Positions 1 to 7,454 of a stretch of 7,612 nucleotides of DNA are shown one piece after another; position 1 is the stretch's first letter; each line of letters begins with the position of its first letter. Source of the DNA: Lentimicrobiaceae bacterium (lineage in GTDB: Bacteria; Bacteroidota; Bacteroidia; Bacteroidales; SKPS01); contig SKPS01000252.1 of NCBI GenBank assembly GCA_007119395.1, positions 1 to 7,612 on the forward strand, read 5' to 3'. Under the pieces are notes generated by a model. It did not search any database and was not told where the DNA came from. It saw nothing but the letters and a program-made list of their open reading frames with translations. A program made the position numbers and the translations under genes.

Positions 1-1382
1 ATGGTGCTCCGGTGTTGCCTGACATGACGTTAACGCAGTATGTGTCTGAACTAAACCGGTCTGGCTATCCTTTGGCCAGGGCAACCACAGACAGCATGTA
101 CACTTACCATGACACCCTTGTTACGCTGGTCACGGCTGAGATGGGCAGGCGGTATGTATGGGACACATTGGAGGTGCGTGGTGACTTGCGTATTGAGAAC
201 AGGGTATTGCAGCGCATGTTACGCATCAGGGAGGGGCAGTTATATGACAACACGGCATTGATCGGGTTGGATCAGACTTTAAGCCTACACCCGTTTATGG
301 TGCGTCGGGCGTCGTATTCTATGGTGCTTACGGAGGCGGGCAAGGCGCGTGTGATCCTGCATCTGGATCGTGAGAACGCAAGCAGTTTCAACGGGGTGAT
401 TGGTTTTGGGCCGGGGCCGGAGGGCCCACAGGGGGAGCAAAACCTTATCTTTTCGGGTGATGTAACTCTTCGTTTGCTAAATACCGTGGGGCGCGCGGAG
501 GAGATGTCGATGGAGTGGACGGGGGTTCAGGGTGATCAGCAGCTCACTTTGTTATACCGGCAGCCTTACCTGTCGTTTCTCCCTTTTGGTGTGATGGGGC
601 GGTTCAAGCTATTCCGGAAGGGCGAGCTTTACTACACCTTAAACCAGCGAGCGGGAGTAGTGGTGAGCACCGGCCCGGGCACGCTTTTCACCACCTGGGT
701 GCAGCGAACAGCAAGCACTGTTCTTGACCGAAGCATTTACACACAGGCTGTTACCCTGCCTGCCATGACCGACTATCAGACCTCGTTGTTCGGCATTGAG
801 TACCGTCACCAGCAGGTGGACCTGATCACCAACCCCGGCAAAGGGATCCGTATGACCGGTGAAATTGCAGCCGGACGAAAAGAGCTGATCAAAGGGAGTG
901 ACATCCCTGAAGCCCTCTTTGAGGGCATTGAAACATCAGGGCGCCATGTAGAGGGTGCACTGGAGACAGAGTTTTTCATCCCAATGGGTCCACGGTGGGT
1001 CATCAGACCCGCCCTGAAAGCTGCCACCACCTATGGTTTACAAAACCAGGAAAACAGCCTCTTCCTGATCGGAGGCATCAACACCATCAGAGGATTCGAT
1101 GAGCAAAGCATCAATGCTTCATCATACGCCGCCGGGTCATTGGAGCTGAGATACCGCTTTGAGCAGACTGCCCACTTCAAGCTCTTCTTCGACATGGCAT
1201 GGTACGAGAAACACCTTGCACACTCTTACCTCTCTGATACACCCTATGGGTTTGGTGCAGGACTGAGCTTGCCGTCTCCAGCCGGAATTTTGCAGGTGAG
1301 TTACGCCTGGGGTGTACAACTCAACAACCCGCTGGACTTCAGAACCGGCCGACTGCACTTTGGACTGGACGCCAGGTTCTGA
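1..1382 (+). CDS. Omp85/BamA-TamA family outer-membrane protein, 5'-truncated by window edge
   Basis: This is the C-terminal part of an outer-membrane beta-barrel of the Omp85 superfamily, whose members insert proteins into the outer membrane or move them across it. The open frame runs in from the left edge (first full codon at 3), so the true start is outside; a GTG at 12 is only an internal codon. Of 459 visible residues, about 1-50 look like the end of one POTRA domain, closing with the typical G-R-R-Y strand. About 51-123 form a further POTRA domain (V-R-G, then an L-R-I-R-E-G-Q helix region). A Gly/Pro-rich loop at 134-146 leads into the barrel. Residues 362-365 are I-R-G-F, the hallmark (V/I)RG(F/Y) motif of the loop-6 region in this superfamily. 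The protein ends in an amphipathic strand with terminal Phe, as expected for the barrel's closing signal. BamA and TamA cannot be told apart without the N-terminus. The 5' half is G-rich and the 3' half C-rich on the coding strand. Confidence 0.88.
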   Translation, partial: GAPVLPDMTLTQYVSELNRSGYPLARATTDSMYTYHDTLVTLVTAEMGRRYVWDTLEVRGDLRIENRVLQRMLRIREGQLYDNTALIGLDQTLSLHPFMVRRASYSMVLTEAGKARVILHLDRENASSFNGVIGFGPGPEGPQGEQNLIFSGDVTLRLLNTVGRAEEMSMEWTGVQGDQQLTLLYRQPYLSFLPFGVMGRFKLFRKGELYYTLNQRAGVVVSTGPGTLFTTWVQRTASTVLDRSIYTQAVTLPAMTDYQTSLFGIEYRHQQVDLITNPGKGIRMTGEIAAGRKELIKGSDIPEALFEGIETSGRHVEGALETEFFIPMGPRWVIRPALKAATTYGLQNQENSLFLIGGINTIRGFDEQSINASSYAAGSLELRYRFEQTAHFKLFFDMAWYEKHLAHSYLSDTPYGFGAGLSLPSPAGILQVSYAWGVQLNNPLDFRTGRLHFGLDARF

Positions 1383-1438
1383 CAAATAGATGTGCTTTTT
1401 TTCCAACAGAAGACGATACATTTATCGAAAAAAAATTG

Positions 1439-1446
1439 TATGTTTG
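1439..1446 (+). promoter_or_regulatory. Bacteroidota-type -7 promoter element (TATGTTTG)
   Basis: TATGTTTG matches the TAnnTTTG -7 consensus of the Bacteroidota primary sigma factor exactly and sits behind an A-rich stretch, a common setting for such promoters. A clear TTG -33 element at the usual 19-21 base spacing is not visible, so the match is partial. It lies in the only sizeable gap after the Omp85 gene. Transcription would start near 1453, leaving a leader of about 60 bases before the ATG at 1514. This is the likely promoter of the propeller gene and the two genes behind it. Confidence 0.6.
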
Positions 1447-1513
1447 TTACCCTATTGTTGAATGGTGGCACCGTGACATAAACCACCAACCTAACATCAC
1501 AAATAGAAAGCGT

Positions 1514-2677
1514 ATGAAGAGAGGAATTTTACTTTTGGCAGCAGTGACTGTATGTTTTGCCATGGGGGTGTTTGCGCAGGCTCCTGACATTGTATGGTCT
1601 CAAACTTTTGGTGGACCGAACGATGACATTGGCTATGATGTCAAGCGCACCACGGATGGAGGTTTTATTATCTGCGGCATGACAGAGAGCAAGGGGCGTG
1701 GGGGTAAGGACGCCTGGGTGATCAAGCTGGATGCGGAGGGTCAGTTGGAATGGGACAAGACGTATGGAGACAAGGGGGATGATGTGGCGCATTCTATCAT
1801 ACAGACCCGTGATGGGGGTTATGCTTTTGCGGGTTACACCACTTCGAAGAACAGGCGTGGTCGTCAGGATGTATGGTTGGTAAAGCTTGACAGCGCCGGC
1901 AACCAGGTATGGGAGGGTGTATACGGAGGCCAACGCAACGATGTAGGCAACAGCCTGATACAGACCTGGGATGACAATTTTGTAATTGCAGCCACTACAC
2001 GATCATACGGCCCCGGGCGCAACAGTGTTTGGGTGATGAAACTTGATGATCGCGGCAGGCGTTTATGGCGTCGTACGGAGGGTGGCAACCGAGACGATTT
2101 TGGTCATTCGGTGGCAGAGGACTTGCGCGACAGCAGTGTTGTGATCGCAGGGAGCACGGCCTCCTTTGGCAATGGGCCCAGCTCTTTCTGGTTGGTGAAA
2201 ATATCTGGTGAAGGGAGAAGGGTATGGAGAAAAGACTACGGCACTGAGAACAGAGAGGTGGCCAATCATCTCACATTAAAAAGCACCGGCGAGTATATTC
2301 TGAGCGGGTACACACAACCCAGGGGCGAAAGGTACCGCAGCCTCCATGTGGTTGGGTTTACACCTGAAAGCTGGGATGACTGGGAAGCGACTTATGGCAC
2401 CCTGCGCGACGAGGAGGCCACCGGTTCAGCGGAGACCCCTGACGGTGGCGTGGTGGTGGTTGGGCATACCAACTCGATCGGAGAAGGGCATTACGACATC
2501 TGGTTGATGAAGTTCGACAACGAAGGAAACAGATTGTGGCAGGACACCTACGGTGGCATCAACGAAGACCTGGGACATGCCGTTATATCGGTAGGTGCCA
2601 ACGAGTTTGTAGTGGTTGGCAGCACCATGTCTGACGGAGCAGGAAGAAGAGACGTATGGGTGCTCTACCTGAAATAG
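1514..2677 (+). CDS. exported seven-repeat beta-propeller-like protein
   Basis: This is a 387-residue exported protein of unknown specific function. Residues 1-21/23 are a Sec signal peptide (M-K-R-G, a hydrophobic core, then V-F-A-Q-A with cleavage after A21 or A23). No lipobox Cys is present. The rest is seven tandem units of about 52 residues. Each opens with a Trp (W28, 80, 133, 185, 238, 290, 342) followed by T/Y-(F/Y)-G-G, then D-D-x-G, a T-x-D-G-G turn, G-x-T-x-S and (D)-x-W-L-V-K-L-D. Seven W-spaced units fit a seven-bladed propeller, a fold typically used for binding. Unit 5 (238-289) is the most diverged and lacks the DGG turn. No type IX secretion C-terminal domain is seen, so a periplasmic or surface location is open. 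The frame can be extended upstream to a TTG at 1436, but that start would lie inside the promoter and hide the signal peptide; the ATG at 1514 is preferred. The next gene starts 34 bases downstream. Confidence 0.85.
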   Translation: MKRGILLLAAVTVCFAMGVFAQAPDIVWSQTFGGPNDDIGYDVKRTTDGGFIICGMTESKGRGGKDAWVIKLDAEGQLEWDKTYGDKGDDVAHSIIQTRDGGYAFAGYTTSKNRRGRQDVWLVKLDSAGNQVWEGVYGGQRNDVGNSLIQTWDDNFVIAATTRSYGPGRNSVWVMKLDDRGRRLWRRTEGGNRDDFGHSVAEDLRDSSVVIAGSTASFGNGPSSFWLVKISGEGRRVWRKDYGTENREVANHLTLKSTGEYILSGYTQPRGERYRSLHVVGFTPESWDDWEATYGTLRDEEATGSAETPDGGVVVVGHTNSIGEGHYDIWLMKFDNEGNRLWQDTYGGINEDLGHAVISVGANEFVVVGSTMSDGAGRRDVWVLYLK

Positions 2678-2711
2678 ACATCACACCAAGTAATAACACT
2701 GAACAAAGGCA

Positions 2712-3992
2712 ATGATTATCGATCCCAGCAAGAGCTATTTCACCCCCAGAGCCTTGACCGGCGTCATATTGCTTGTTGGGGTCACCATCTTGGCGTTGTG
2801 CTTATCGGGATGCCGGACGGCACGTCATGCGGGCATACACACGCTTCAATACCAGTACCACCTCACCGAACTTACGCCTCTCCCCTACTACACCCTGTTT
2901 CAGTTCACTGACGACAGCCTGAGAGTTTGGTTTGAGGTGCCGGTGAAGCCGATTAAAGAGGGGGATGAGGAGCAGCCACAGGGGTTTCTCTTGCGGATGG
3001 ATCTTTATGAACATGCGGGGTCCAAGACGATCATCGACAGTGCTTCTTGGTTTTTCGCTGCTGACACACCGGTGCACCGTGGCTCCATTACGGGGTATGC
3101 CGATATCTTTACCGGTGAGCCTGAGGGCAGACACCTGAGATTGGTTTTGACGCACCTTCAACACACCTCTTCATTTTCCTGGGAGACCAGGCTACCCAGC
3201 TCATGGCCCCCTTCAACTACCCATTTCCGGCTCAAAGACGACAATGGCCATATGCTGCACCCCGGAACCCTTACACCGGATCATACTTTTTCGATGGAAA
3301 GCAGCCTGGTTACAACCCAAACCGTGCAGGTCAGGTATTACCGGAACCAGCACCCGCCGGCGCTGCCCCCTTTTGTAACAGGGGTGCCCGGGCAACTCTC
3401 TTACCAGGCTGATTCGATCTTCTCCATACAGTTCCGGGAAGGCGAATCCGAAACATTGCAATTCACAAAGCCCGGGATGTATCATCTGATCACCGATACC
3501 ACATCGAGGACTGGGTTTACCATGTTTGTCAGAGCCTATCCATTCCCACGTATTGAGCACCCATCGCAGATGGTTGCCCCTTTAAGGTATATTACAACCG
3601 ACAGGGAGTTCAAGGGTTTGGTTCAAGCGGCCGATCCGCAGCAGGCGGCAGAGGCATTCTGGCTCGAAAAGGCGGGTAATGCGATGCGGGCTACCCGTTT
3701 ACTAAGAGAGTATTACCGGCGTGTGGAGCGGGCAAACTTTTTATTTTCCTCCTATACTGATGGATGGAAAACCGACCGGGGAATGGTATATATTGTGTAT
3801 GGTCCACCCACTACCATAACACGTACCGAGCGTGGTGAGGTATGGACCTACGGTGAGTCACCTCATTTGCTCTCACTCTCATTCCCATTTGTAAGAATGA
3901 CCAATCCGTTCACGCACCATGATTACATGCTTGAACGATCAACAACATATAAAACAGGATGGCATCAAAGGGTAAGCAGTTGGAGGCGATGA
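2712..3992 (+). CDS. GWxTD domain-containing lipoprotein
   Basis: This is a 426-residue predicted lipoprotein. The N-terminus has a hydrophobic segment (about 15-31) and a lipobox L-S-G-C with the lipidated Cys at residue 34. The middle (about 45-275) is rich in predicted beta structure and has no motif I recognise. The C-terminal part (about 315-415) is the GWxTD domain: a helical stretch containing Y-Y-R-R-V-E-R-A-N-F, then G-W-K-T-D at 351-355, followed by R-G-M-V-Y-I-V-Y-G-P-P. The GWxTD domain is known as a recurrent Bacteroidota domain, but its function is not established to my knowledge. The gene follows the propeller gene by 34 bases with no promoter match between them, and its stop (TGA 3990-3992) overlaps the next start as ATGA, so it probably sits in the middle of an operon. 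I infer an envelope role from the lipobox and neighbours; family membership is secure, function is not. Confidence 0.88.
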   Translation: MIIDPSKSYFTPRALTGVILLVGVTILALCLSGCRTARHAGIHTLQYQYHLTELTPLPYYTLFQFTDDSLRVWFEVPVKPIKEGDEEQPQGFLLRMDLYEHAGSKTIIDSASWFFAADTPVHRGSITGYADIFTGEPEGRHLRLVLTHLQHTSSFSWETRLPSSWPPSTTHFRLKDDNGHMLHPGTLTPDHTFSMESSLVTTQTVQVRYYRNQHPPALPPFVTGVPGQLSYQADSIFSIQFREGESETLQFTKPGMYHLITDTTSRTGFTMFVRAYPFPRIEHPSQMVAPLRYITTDREFKGLVQAADPQQAAEAFWLEKAGNAMRATRLLREYYRRVERANFLFSSYTDGWKTDRGMVYIVYGPPTTITRTERGEVWTYGESPHLLSLSFPFVRMTNPFTHHDYMLERSTTYKTGWHQRVSSWRR

Positions 3993-4741
3993 ATCAAGAT
4001 TCAGTGAAGGAGGAGATGGTGTATGGCATCAGGCCTTTAACCGAGGCATTACGAGCAGGGCGCATGCCTGATCGTGTTATGATTCGCAAGGGGATGACTG
4101 GTGAGGGGACCAGAGAGCTTATTGAGCTACTCAGTCAGCACCGCATTCCGTTGCAGCATGTGCCTGAGGCCAAATTAAACCGTATCACCAGGCAAAACCA
4201 CCAGGGAGTGGTGGGGTTTCTTTCGTTGGTTGAGTATGCTGATGTTGACGAAGTGATTGCGAAGGCATGGGATGAGGGGCGGGAACCTTTTTTGGTGATG
4301 CTGGATCGCATCACGGATGTGCGTAATTTCGGTGCCATTGCCCGCAGCGCGGAGTGTGCCGGTGCTGACGCGCTGGTGGTACCCGAAAAGGGAGGTGCCC
4401 GTATCAGCCCTGATGCCATCAAAGCCTCTGCCGGGGCACTGATGCGTATCGCTGTATGCCGTAGCCCCAACTTGTTCAAAACCGCCGTCTCAATCCTCGA
4501 GCAAGGTCTCACATTGGTGGCCGCCTCTGAAAAAGGGCAGTTCACTTACCACGATGCACAACTCACCGGTCCGGTGTGTGTGGTGTTGGGATCAGAAAAG
4601 GATGGCGTGTCTTCTCCTCTGCTGAAAATGAGCTCCGCCAGAATAACCATCCCTCAGTATGGCACCATCGGATCACTGAACGTATCAGTGGCTGCCGGCA
4701 TCATATTGTTTGAAGCAGCCCGCCAGAGGAATAAGAAGTAA
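3989..4741 (+). CDS. rlmB: 23S rRNA (guanosine-2'-O)-methyltransferase, RlmB/TrmH family
   Basis: This is a SPOUT-class, SAM-dependent RNA ribose methyltransferase, expected to modify the peptidyl-transferase P-loop guanosine of 23S rRNA (G2251 in E. coli). From the ATG at 3989 it has 250 residues, the usual family length. Residues about 11-82 are the substrate-binding domain (V-Y-G-I-R-P-L start, N-H-Q-G-V-V at 70-75). The SPOUT domain has motif 1 R-N-F-G-A-I-A-R-S-A (112-121), motif 2 L-G-S-E-K-D-G (200-206) and motif 3 I-P-Q-Y-G-T-I-G-S-L-N-V-S-V-A (221-235), ending in E-A-A-R-Q-R. N113, R119 and E203 have the same spacing as the catalytic Asn, Arg and Glu I recall from E. coli RlmB. Start choice is open: 3959 would overlap the previous gene by 34 bases; 3989 gives an ATGA overlap; 4016 has AAGGAGG only two bases upstream. 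I prefer 3989. Another TrmH-type target is possible, but the N-terminal domain favours RlmB. Confidence 0.9.
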   Translation: MNQDSVKEEMVYGIRPLTEALRAGRMPDRVMIRKGMTGEGTRELIELLSQHRIPLQHVPEAKLNRITRQNHQGVVGFLSLVEYADVDEVIAKAWDEGREPFLVMLDRITDVRNFGAIARSAECAGADALVVPEKGGARISPDAIKASAGALMRIAVCRSPNLFKTAVSILEQGLTLVAASEKGQFTYHDAQLTGPVCVVLGSEKDGVSSPLLKMSSARITIPQYGTIGSLNVSVAAGIILFEAARQRNKK

Positions 4742-4840
4742 CACAAAGCAACAGGCATACCTTCTGCAGGCCGTCCAACATAGCCTTTAGTCTATACAAG
4801 CAGAATCAATCAGTAACGAACATTCTGATACCGCAGCACC

Positions 4841-6784
4841 ATGAAGAATGTAACACAGAACACATCGCTCCAACAAGGCATAAGGCGCAGCCTGAAGGGG
4901 CTTGTTACCTTCAGAGGCGAGTTGGTGATCATTCTGCTGGCTGCAGCTGCTCTTCGGTTTACAGGATTGGAGTCAAGGTCATATTTCAACGATGAGCTGA
5001 GTGTCTTATACCGCCTTTCTGAGAGCCCCTCTTTTTCTGAGTTGTTGGATGAGGGTGTTATCCCCGATTATCATCCTGCCGGGGTACAGGTGTTTGTCTG
5101 GTGGTGGAGTGGCGTTGCGGGGGAGAGTCAGTTTTGGTTACGGCTACCCTTTGCCTTGGCCGGGATTGCGGGAGTATGGCTGATGTATCTGTTGGCTTCC
5201 CGGTGGTTTGGCAAAACCAGCGGATGGCTTGCGGCAGCCACCATGGCGTTGCTTCATTTTCCGGTGCTCTATTCCCAAATGTTACGCCCATACAGCACGG
5301 GAATGCTATGGGTGCTGGCGGCAGCTCTTTTCTGGGATCGCCTCATCTTTTGCCGAAATGACGAGAGCAAGAGTTCCATGTGGACCTATGCTGCAGGGCT
5401 GGCTCTCAGTTTCGCCCTTGCGATGTACAACCACTACTACAGTTTTCTCGTATGTGGTATCATGGGAATCACCGGGCTCTTTATGCTAAAGAGGCACAAC
5501 GTGATCCCTTACCTCGCTGCCGGCGCCATAGCCGTAGCCCTGTTCCTGCCACACTGGCCCATCACCGCTGTCCACCTGTCGCGCGGAGGCCTCTCGACCT
5601 GGCTGCCACCACCCGATACCCACTGGATCCCGCAACACCTGCTCTACCTCTTTAATGGCTCCTTCACCCTGCTGCTCCTCGTAGCACTCCCGGCTGTGAT
5701 CATGATCGGAAAAAGGGTTACCCAAGGGTTGGGAAAAAGGACCAAACAGCAGATGGCCATCAGCTGGTTATGGTACTTCCTGCCCCTTGCCTTCGGATAC
5801 TTCTACTCCACACTGATCAACCCGATTATTCAACACTCGGTGATGCTGTTTGCATTCCCCTTCCTGCTGGCCGGCCTCTTTGCAGGATTTGACAAGGCCA
5901 CGAGCCCGATCGTAAAAACATATATTGTGGTGATACCATTGGTATTGGCAGCACACCTGCTGTTCGGTGTCAGACACTACCAACAGCTGCCTTATGCCAA
6001 CTTCCGCCATACGGCGGATATGATCTGTGCACAACATGGTGGAGAGCATACCGCCTGGGCAGCCGATGTTAACCACCCATGGTACATCCACCACTACCTC
6101 GATCAGGCGTGCCATATTGACTCTGCCCTGTTCTACCTGTTTCCGGGTCATAAAGCCTTACGTGAACTCGACCAGCAACTGGAAAGTCTGCCAAAGCAGC
6201 AGTTCCTCTACTCACGGCTCAGACCCGCTGACCCCATGGCTGCTTCCATGATCAGGCGACACTATCCCTATCTCATCGACTGCTATGACCAGTTTCCCTA
6301 CACAGAGACATATCTCTTCAGCCGGCAACCGGGTATATCAGATATAGCTCACTACCCATTAGATACGGTACTGCTTGCCAGGAAAGCATTTCACAACCTT
6401 GTCGATTCGTCGCTGATCGATCACGAGTACCTGGTGCTGCATGATGCTCGTTTACCAAAAGAGAACCCAAGCGGCAGAAACATCCTGATTCACTGTGATG
6501 TACACACCTACCCAAACGAAACACTACCCGATGACCTGCACCTGGTAATTCACTCATTAAACCATGACGGAACTACCGCTTCGTGGCATGGATTCAGGGT
6601 CAACAAAACTATTCATCGAATACACCCGGCGTTTTTTACTGTGGCATTACCACACAATACAAACCCTGCAAATCCGTTAAAAGTTTACTTGTGGAACCCC
6701 GAAAAAGAGCCATACCGGCTCCGTTCTGCAGAGGTGTATTGGTTACGCGAGAGAGAATCCGAAAGTAAAAAGAAGAGGAGATGA
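4841..6784 (+). CDS. GT-C membrane glycosyltransferase, GT39/ArnT-like, with soluble C-terminal domain
   Basis: This 647-residue multi-pass inner-membrane protein is probably a transferase that moves a sugar from a polyprenyl-phosphate donor onto a target outside the cytoplasm. A cytoplasmic N-tail (1-26) is followed by a first membrane segment (about 27-43) and then the first periplasmic loop with F-N-D-E (D51-E52), the acidic pair typical of GT-C enzymes, and D-Y-H-P (H78-P79). The motif S-Q-M-L-R-P-Y (145-151) is typical of the PMT/GT39 group. About ten further hydrophobic segments follow to about residue 377. Residues 378-647 are hydrophilic; the last 120 or so look like a beta-sandwich ending in K-V-Y-L-W-N (614-619). 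The ATG at 4841 lies 99 bases after rlmB, in a gap with no clear promoter or terminator. The stop overlaps the next ATG as ATGA, which suggests translational coupling with the MORN lipoprotein. Donor and acceptor cannot be told from the sequence. The coding strand turns strongly C-rich from about 5250. Confidence 0.85.
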   Translation: MKNVTQNTSLQQGIRRSLKGLVTFRGELVIILLAAAALRFTGLESRSYFNDELSVLYRLSESPSFSELLDEGVIPDYHPAGVQVFVWWWSGVAGESQFWLRLPFALAGIAGVWLMYLLASRWFGKTSGWLAAATMALLHFPVLYSQMLRPYSTGMLWVLAAALFWDRLIFCRNDESKSSMWTYAAGLALSFALAMYNHYYSFLVCGIMGITGLFMLKRHNVIPYLAAGAIAVALFLPHWPITAVHLSRGGLSTWLPPPDTHWIPQHLLYLFNGSFTLLLLVALPAVIMIGKRVTQGLGKRTKQQMAISWLWYFLPLAFGYFYSTLINPIIQHSVMLFAFPFLLAGLFAGFDKATSPIVKTYIVVIPLVLAAHLLFGVRHYQQLPYANFRHTADMICAQHGGEHTAWAADVNHPWYIHHYLDQACHIDSALFYLFPGHKALRELDQQLESLPKQQFLYSRLRPADPMAASMIRRHYPYLIDCYDQFPYTETYLFSRQPGISDIAHYPLDTVLLARKAFHNLVDSSLIDHEYLVLHDARLPKENPSGRNILIHCDVHTYPNETLPDDLHLVIHSLNHDGTTASWHGFRVNKTIHRIHPAFFTVALPHNTNPANPLKVYLWNPEKEPYRLRSAEVYWLRERESESKKKRR

Positions 6785-7449
6785 AAAGGCACGGTTTTTT
6801 ACAGCCTGTAACAGGGCTGGTTCTGATTGTTTTTTTGCTGATAGGATGCGGCCGAACCCGCATTGACACGGCCCACCATCCAAACGGCAACCTGATGTAT
6901 GAGATCACCTACCGTGGTGACACAAAGCATGGCCCGACTGTGTTTTACTACCATGATGGGCGAAAAGAGGCAGAATACAATTACCATAACGATGCTTTGC
7001 ATGGCCGGACGGCACGTTGGTACTTTAACGGGAATATGGAATACGAGGAGTTTTACCGCGACAACCAGCTTCACGGATTGAGCCGGCGCTACTTTAATAC
7101 CGGTGCGCTCTCGATTGAGACCCATTACCGCAACGGAGAGTTACATGGTGAGCACACCGAGTATTGGGAGAACGGTACGGTGAAGGTTCAGGGGGCTCAC
7201 TACCATGGGATGTTTGACGGCACATGGAAGTATTATGACCAACAGGGTTTAAAGGTGGGGGAAGCAACGTTCGACAAGGGGACCGGGGTTATGACAGCTT
7301 ACCATCCTAACGGCAACAAGCACAAGGAGATTCATTACCTTGACAATGTAAAGCATGGCACTGAAACCACCTGGGATCTCTTTGGCACCAAGATTAAGCA
7401 GGTGGAGTACAACCTGGGAAATCCTTTGATTGAAAGAAATTTTCAATAA
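6781..7449 (+). CDS. MORN-repeat (YwqK-like) lipoprotein
   Basis: This is a 222-residue predicted lipoprotein. A hydrophobic signal (about 9-20) ends in L-I-G-C, with the lipidated Cys at residue 23. The mature part is almost entirely eight MORN-2-like repeats, each a (N/D)-G turn followed by E-x-x-Y-x-x-x-x-x-H-G-x-x-x-x-(W/Y)-(Y/F). The turn glycines sit at residues 36, 60, 84, 108, 132, 156, 178 and 202: a strict 24-residue period except one 22-residue unit (unit 6). Such proteins are often labelled 'YwqK family antitoxin' by automatic pipelines. No toxin gene is present here and the lipobox argues against a cytoplasmic antitoxin, so I do not adopt that label. The start overlaps the glycosyltransferase stop by four bases, and AGAGGAG lies directly before the ATG, too close for an ideal ribosome site but in keeping with coupled translation. 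It may act with the glycosyltransferase; its partner and role are unknown. Confidence 0.88.
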   Translation: MKRHGFLQPVTGLVLIVFLLIGCGRTRIDTAHHPNGNLMYEITYRGDTKHGPTVFYYHDGRKEAEYNYHNDALHGRTARWYFNGNMEYEEFYRDNQLHGLSRRYFNTGALSIETHYRNGELHGEHTEYWENGTVKVQGAHYHGMFDGTWKYYDQQGLKVGEATFDKGTGVMTAYHPNGNKHKEIHYLDNVKHGTETTWDLFGTKIKQVEYNLGNPLIERNFQ

Positions 7450-7454
7450 AGGGA

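Noticed and set aside
12..14. GTG at 12 as a true start for the Omp85 protein.
   Set aside because: The frame is open to the window edge, and the visible N-terminus begins inside a POTRA-like domain with no signal peptide.
1341..1402. Inverted repeat AGAACC (1341-1346) / GGTTCT (1375-1380) followed by a T-run at 1396-1402, resembling a terminator for the Omp85 gene.
   Set aside because: The stem lies inside the coding end, the loop is long, and the T-run begins 15 bases after the stem rather than next to it, so it does not fit an intrinsic terminator.
1529..1933. Antisense open frame of 134 codons opposite the propeller gene.
   Set aside because: It arises opposite the repeated D/G-rich codons of the propeller units and has no protein features of its own.
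3213..3560. Antisense open frame of 115 codons inside the GWxTD gene.
   Set aside because: There is no promoter, no domain and no conservation clue; the sense frame has a complete lipoprotein architecture.
4135..4545. Antisense open frame of 136 codons inside rlmB.
   Set aside because: It lies fully opposite a well-supported enzyme gene, has low-complexity Ser/Ala/Thr-rich content and no recognisable motif, and is a shadow of codon bias.
4742..4840. Possible promoter for the glycosyltransferase (TAGCCTTT and TACCTTCT near-matches).
   Set aside because: Neither matches TAnnTTTG and neither has a TTG -33 element at the right distance, so read-through from rlmB is equally likely.
6781..7449. 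Toxin-antitoxin system suggested by YwqK-like repeats.
   Set aside because: There is a lipobox, no adjacent small toxin gene, and coupling to a glycosyltransferase instead.
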